From Balneolales bacterium (GTDB taxonomy: Bacteria > Bacteroidota > Rhodothermia > Balneolales > Balneolaceae), in contig JAKSCW010000249.1 in NCBI GenBank assembly GCA_022360375.1, positions 1 through 8,961 on the forward strand: DNA of 8,961 nucleotides. The letters run 5' to 3'. Shown here piece after piece: positions 6,308-8,961 of the stretch. Numbering within the stretch: position 1 is the stretch's first letter; every line of letters begins with the position of its first letter. The notes under the pieces were generated by a model. That model was not told where the DNA came from, made no database searches, and worked only from the letters and a program-made list of their open reading frames with translations. The position numbers were made by a program, and so were the translations under genes.

Positions 6308-7357
6308 ATGTACGTTGGAATTTTAGGCGCTACCGGCGCTGTTGGTCAGAAATTTATTCGATTATTGCAAAACCATCCCTGGTTTAAAATTGCAGCTCTT
6401 GGAGCTTCACATCGGTCAGCGGGCAAAAAATATAAAGACGCTGCAAACTGGATTGAAGATGTTGCACTTCCTGATTATATCGCAGAAATGACGGTAGCAA
6501 ATTGTGACCCTGCTGAATTTGGAAACGTTGATTTTGTGTTTTCTGGCCTGGATTCAAGCGTAGCAGGGGAAATAGAAGGTGCTTTTGCAAAGGCAGGTAT
6601 TCCGGTGATCTCCAACGCAAAGAATTATCGTATGGACCCTACAGTTCCTTTGTTAGTTCCTGAAGTGAATCCGGATCATATAGAGTTAATCAAAACACAA
6701 ACCTTTACTGAAGATGGTTCCGGATGGATTGTAACTAATCCAAATTGTGTGGCGGTTCCTCTTTCGTTGGCATTAAAACCCATTTATGATGCTTTCGGCA
6801 TTGAAGCGATGGTAGTAACAACTATGCAGGCGATTTCCGGTGCTGGATATCCCGGAGTGCCGAGCATGGATATTCTTGGAAATGTGGTACCGTTTATATC
6901 GGGTGAAGAGCCCAAAATTGCCCCCGAAACACAGAAACTGCTGGGCAAACTTGATCGTGGCACATTGAAAACTCCTGGTTACCCCGTTCAGGCAACCTGT
7001 ACCCGTGTTCCTACATTAAATGGCCATATGGCAGCGGTTACGGTTAAATTGGCAAACAAGCCTTCCTCTATAAAAGAAGTGAAAGAAGTTGTTCTGACTT
7101 TTGAAAATCCAATTGCTCACCTGGAACTTCCTTTTGCTCCTAAAGAAGTGATTAAGCTGCACGAAGAAGAGCGTTTCCCACAACCGCGCTTGCACGCCGA
7201 TCATGAAAATGGCATGCAATTACATATGGGCCGGTTACGAGAAGCCGAGGTATTTGATCTAAGTTTTGTATGTATGGCACATAACACCATTCGTGGTGCC
7301 GCAGGTGGAGCTATTTTGAATGCAGAGTTGCTCGTGAAGAAGGGTTATATGGAATAA
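6308..7357 (+). CDS. asd: Aspartate-semialdehyde dehydrogenase, archaeal/fungal type
   Basis: Reduces 4-aspartyl phosphate to aspartate semialdehyde with NADPH, the branch-point step towards lysine (and diaminopimelate), threonine and methionine. The Rossmann dinucleotide motif GILGATGAVGQ is at 4-14. The catalytic cysteine is Cys147 in TNPNCVAVPL, a loop AISGAGYPG lies at 175-183, and the proposed acid/base His240 is in TRVPTLNGH. GRLRE and a C-terminal HNTIRGAAGGA complete the fold. Its 349 residues and overall pattern fit the archaeal/fungal branch rather than the E. coli branch. After the active-site Cys, members I recall have Ser-Thr, whereas this protein has Val-Ala. Archaeal malonyl-CoA reductases are relatives of this branch and cannot be excluded strictly from sequence reading, but a housekeeping Asd is far more likely. 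The gene is monocistronic here and its promoter is weakly defined (TATTTTCG at 6262-6269 resembles a -7 box). Confidence 0.93.
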   Translation: MYVGILGATGAVGQKFIRLLQNHPWFKIAALGASHRSAGKKYKDAANWIEDVALPDYIAEMTVANCDPAEFGNVDFVFSGLDSSVAGEIEGAFAKAGIPVISNAKNYRMDPTVPLLVPEVNPDHIELIKTQTFTEDGSGWIVTNPNCVAVPLSLALKPIYDAFGIEAMVVTTMQAISGAGYPGVPSMDILGNVVPFISGEEPKIAPETQKLLGKLDRGTLKTPGYPVQATCTRVPTLNGHMAAVTVKLANKPSSIKEVKEVVLTFENPIAHLELPFAPKEVIKLHEEERFPQPRLHADHENGMQLHMGRLREAEVFDLSFVCMAHNTIRGAAGGAILNAELLVKKGYME

Positions 7358-7386
7358 TCAGGATCAATTTAATTTCACTCCTGATT
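7356..7386 (+). terminator. Candidate terminator after asd
   Basis: An 8-bp perfect inverted repeat, AATCAGGA (7356-7363) / TCCTGATT (7379-7386), has a 15-nt loop. The left arm begins on the last two bases of the asd stop codon. The sequence after it is only moderately T-rich (CAATCTTCTTT), so termination strength is uncertain. Confidence 0.4.
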
Positions 7387-7400
7387 CAATCTTCTTTACC

Positions 7401-7450
7401 AGATAAAAAAGAAAAAATTGAAAACTGCTGCCATAAAACAGAAAGCAGCA
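7401..7450 (-). terminator. Candidate terminator of the tandem-paralogue operon
   Basis: Read on the minus strand, TGCTGC (7450-7445) pairs with GCAGCA (7431-7426) around a 13-nt loop. A strongly T-rich stretch with two six-T runs follows down to 7401. It lies about 77 nt past the stop of the second paralogue and faces the asd terminator candidate, as expected between convergent units. The stem is short, hence moderate confidence. Confidence 0.45.
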
Positions 7451-7527
7451 AAGGCCATTGAACGTTTAAATTCTACAGCGATGATTCATCGGCAGTACCC
7501 TCAGAATGACTAGTGAATTATCTGGGA

Positions 7528-7917
7528 CTAAGAATCATCCCCCAATTCCTTCAACTTTCTCTCTGTAAGGGCGATATTTAATTTAGTAGCAAATTCCTGG
7601 GCACTTCCTCGGTCTTCGCGATTAATCCGCAGTGTGATTTTTCCCTGGCTGCTTCCTGGTAAGGGCTCCAGGAATACCAATTTTGTGGTTTCAATGAGCA
7701 GTTTGCTCCCGAATAATCCTTTTTTGAACATCACTTTATTCAGGTAATTCACACTGAAGGAATACTTGTTCAGCGTACTTACTACAGTACCCATCATATC
7801 GTATAGCTTGTATTCAAACAGCAATTCATCACCTTCAATACTGAGTACTCCTTTTACAGTTTTGAGAAGAGATGGGTCTTCCGTGTCGTAGATGTCGTAA
7901 TTATAAGCGAAGCTCAT
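7528..7917 (-). CDS. Uncharacterised protein, second of a tandem paralogue pair (possibly PH-like fold)
   Basis: A 129-residue soluble protein that I do not recognise. It has no signal peptide, membrane helix or cysteine-rich site. It alternates predicted beta-strands (VKGVLSIEGDELLFEY, about 21-36; KLLIETTKLVFLEPL, about 72-86; GKITLRINRE, about 92-101) and ends in a helix (SAQEFATKLNIALTERKLKEL, about 105-125). It aligns over its full length with the adjacent gene: KGVLSIEGDELLFEY against EGILRLEGDHINIEF, FKKGLFGSKLLIE against YKKKLGGGRVILY, and the shared end KLNIALTERKLKEL against NVNLILSEKKLREL. Successive strands capped by one C-terminal helix resemble a PH/GRAM-like domain, but that is a visual judgement. 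Its ATG overlaps the stop of the upstream paralogue (ATGA, 7917-7914), so the pair is translationally coupled. Confidence 0.75.
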   Translation of the reverse strand: MSFAYNYDIYDTEDPSLLKTVKGVLSIEGDELLFEYKLYDMMGTVVSTLNKYSFSVNYLNKVMFKKGLFGSKLLIETTKLVFLEPLPGSSQGKITLRINREDRGSAQEFATKLNIALTERKLKELGDDS

Positions 7918-8309
7918 TCAGTGCCCTCATCTAACTCACGTAGCTTCTTCTCGGAAAGAATCAGGTTTACATTCGAAGCCAGGCTTGCTGCAATATCCCT
8001 ATGTTTTCTGCTAATTTTCAGCGTTCGGGTTGTAAGTTCGCCACCGGGGAAGTCTTCAAAAGTAACCGCCCGTTTAGCATAAAGAATAACCCGTCCACCG
8101 CCCAGCTTTTTTTTGTATTCAATCATCTCCAGGTCAGTTAATGGGATGTTCAGGCTTTTAACCCCAGACTTGATTACTTCCATGATGGAGTCTTTTCGTT
8201 GGAATTCAATATTTATATGATCTCCTTCCAGACGCAGAATTCCTTCCAATTTCATGAACCCGCTGTTTAATTCATCATCATAAAATGGAAGTGGACGAGA
8301 TGTAAGCAT
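7914..8309 (-). CDS. Uncharacterised protein, first of a tandem paralogue pair (possibly PH-like fold)
   Basis: A 131-residue soluble protein without a recognised family, signal peptide or membrane segment. Visible elements are a strand pair MKLEGILRLEGDHINIEF (19-36), IPLTDLEMIEYKKKLGGG (about 55-72), a strand RVILYAKRAVTFEDF (about 73-87), then TLKISRKHRDIAAS and a C-terminal helix ending SEKKLRELDEG. The layout of beta-strands followed by a single long helix is PH-like, and the protein is a clear paralogue of the gene that follows it. It leads a two-gene minus-strand operon, overlapping its partner by 4 nt. A -7-like TAAATTTT (8342-8335) lies about 25 nt upstream of the ATG, but the nearest TTG gives only a 14-nt spacer, so the promoter call is weak. 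Two divergent copies joined as one operon suggest a heterodimer or a pair with related roles. Confidence 0.75.
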   Translation of the reverse strand: MLTSRPLPFYDDELNSGFMKLEGILRLEGDHINIEFQRKDSIMEVIKSGVKSLNIPLTDLEMIEYKKKLGGGRVILYAKRAVTFEDFPGGELTTRTLKISRKHRDIAASLASNVNLILSEKKLRELDEGTE

Positions 8310-8368
8310 AGAATATAAAGGGCTTAGGATTTGTAAAATTTATCTCAAAAAAAATACAAAAAAACTGT

Positions 8369-8501
8369 AAGGAGTTCCGATAGAATCTGTCTCACTTATA
8401 AGCATAGAGACGACAATCATTGCCTTGGGAGTAGTAGTGCTCCCAATGTCCTTCCAGGGGCTAGAGGTGGAAATTCCTCTAGCCCTCTTTTATTATATAT
8501 A
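8369..8501 (+). ncRNA. Candidate structured small RNA or riboswitch-like leader
   Basis: This lies in a 256-nt noncoding stretch. Reading plus-strand RNA, GTCTC (8389-8393) pairs with GAGAC (8407-8411), TTGGGAG (8425-8431) pairs with CTCCCAA (8440-8446), and a strong terminator hairpin follows at 8458-8485 with a T-rich tail. AAGGA (8369-8373) can pair with TCCTT (8449-8453), enclosing the first two hairpins in a multibranch shape typical of aptamers. No open frame of note crosses it, and no plus-strand gene upstream needs a terminator here, so the transcript must begin nearby. I recognise no known riboswitch or 6S/SRP/tmRNA motif. It is either a ~120-nt small RNA or an attenuating leader for the secreted-protein gene at 8566. 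The 5' end is a guess; no convincing promoter was found. Confidence 0.45.
8458..8501 (+). terminator. Strong intrinsic terminator in the noncoding region
   Basis: A perfect 10-bp stem, GGGCTAGAGG (8458-8467) / CCTCTAGCCC (8476-8485), is extendable by a G-U pair and has an 8-nt loop TGGAAATT. The T-rich tail begins TCTTTTATTATA. It is the best terminator in the window. On the opposite strand the hairpin is not followed by a T-tract, so it acts in the plus direction. Confidence 0.75.
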
Positions 8502-8565
8502 GAGATTCGTTTAAGTACTTGATTTTTAGTTGCTAAAATAATTCTAAGCAACTATCCTGGGTTAC

Positions 8566-8961
8566 ATGAAAATAAACGTTCTCATAGTGACACTCTTTTT
8601 CCCCATTTTTGCCACGGCTCAGGTTTTTGAGGATGATTTTTCGGATGGGGATTTCACAAACAACCCGGCATGGTCCGGAGCAAATTCAAACTTTGTGATT
8701 TTTAACTTAAATGGTAATAATGTGCTAAGGCTTAACGATAATGAAGCTGCACGTTCCTATTTATCCACTCCGTCGACAGGTGCGGAGGGAAACTGGGAAT
8801 TTTTTATTCGTATTGATGGAAGTGCCCCTTCAGCTTCGAATTTTGCTGAAATTTATTTAATGAGTGAGATCGCCGATTTAAGCGGAACAGTAAATGGATA
8901 TAAAGTACGCATTGGCCAAACAGGAGATGATGTATTTAAACTTGAGCGGGTGGATATGGGA
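8566..8961 (+). CDS. Secreted protein, N-terminal part (lamin-tail / Bacteroidota surface-protein type)
   Basis: The frame runs off the right edge, leaving 132 residues. It opens with a Sec signal peptide (MKINVLIVTLFFPIFATAQ, cleavage near ATA-Q). Next comes FEDDFSDGDFTNNPAWSG (21-38), a stretch FVIFNLNGNNVLRLND, then ARSYLSTPSTGAEGNWEFFIRID and NGYKVRIGQTGDD. From memory, this N-terminal beta-sandwich-like module is typical of large secreted Bacteroidota proteins annotated as lamin-tail-domain-containing. Those proteins often end in a type IX secretion sorting domain, which is outside this window. Expected location is the cell surface or medium. The gene starts 65 nt after the terminator tail of the candidate RNA and could be controlled by it. 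No Shine-Dalgarno is obvious. Confidence 0.8.
   Translation, partial: MKINVLIVTLFFPIFATAQVFEDDFSDGDFTNNPAWSGANSNFVIFNLNGNNVLRLNDNEAARSYLSTPSTGAEGNWEFFIRIDGSAPSASNFAEIYLMSEIADLSGTVNGYKVRIGQTGDDVFKLERVDMG

Noticed and set aside
6384..7219. Two minus-strand open frames opposite asd (6384-6620 and 7016-7219).
   Set aside because: They are antisense to conserved Asd segments and lack any coding support.
7476..7495. Short dyad CGATGA-T-TCATCG (7479-7491) downstream of the paralogue pair.
   Set aside because: Six pairs around a single base with no T-tract; symmetry does not extend outward, and it has no clear position-based role.
7418..7513. Short TTG-initiated frame (31 codons, beginning MKTAAIKQKAAKAIERLNS) between asd and the minus-strand pair.
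   Set aside because: It has a protein-like lysine/alanine-rich composition, but no ATG, no ribosome binding site and no recognisable family. It also runs through the minus-strand terminator hairpin. It could be a gene remnant; there is not enough support to annotate it.

Overview
The window looks like chromosomal DNA from a marine member of the Balneolaeota/Bacteroidota lineage. The evidence is a moderately AT-rich composition, few Shine-Dalgarno sequences, one well-formed TTG / TAnnTTTG-type promoter, and a final gene whose N-terminus closely resembles the secreted lamin-tail-type proteins I know from these phyla. The phylum call is inferred from protein flavour, not from a marker phylogeny. 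I see no tRNA, rRNA, CRISPR array, transposase, integrase or attachment site.

Layout, left to right. (1) 1-2254, plus strand: the C-terminus of a bile-acid:sodium-symporter-family transporter overlaps a large membrane-anchored PlsC-type acyltransferase, followed after 19 nt by a lipoprotein Cu,Zn superoxide dismutase (sodC) and an intrinsic terminator. (2) 2255-2641: a DUF2721 membrane protein whose ATG directly follows the U-tract of that terminator. (3) 2655-4682, plus: a compact operon with its own promoter and a palindromic operator. It encodes an SdpR-like ArsR-fold repressor, an SdpI-like membrane protein and a secreted alpha/beta hydrolase, packed with a 4-nt gap and an ATGA overlap. 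No SDP toxin gene is visible. (4) 4679-6127, minus: dimeric-type glycyl-tRNA synthetase, whose stop overlaps the hydrolase stop tail-to-tail. (5) 6308-7357, plus: an archaeal/fungal-type aspartate-semialdehyde dehydrogenase, diverging from glyQS across a 180-nt spacer with two inverted repeats. (6) 7528-8309, minus: two overlapping tandem paralogues of unknown function, possibly PH-like in fold. (7) 8310-8565: noncoding, with three hairpins and a strong terminator that no upstream plus-strand gene explains. This is a candidate small RNA or riboswitch-like leader. (8) 8566-8961, plus: the start of a secreted protein cut by the window edge.

Most of the window is housekeeping: protein synthesis, lysine/threonine/methionine precursor synthesis, phospholipid acylation and superoxide defence. 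The points most worth following are the structured RNA candidate at about 8369-8500, SodC with alanine in place of the zinc-ligand aspartate, the toxin-less SdpR/SdpI/hydrolase operon with its operator, and the unrecognised tandem paralogue pair.
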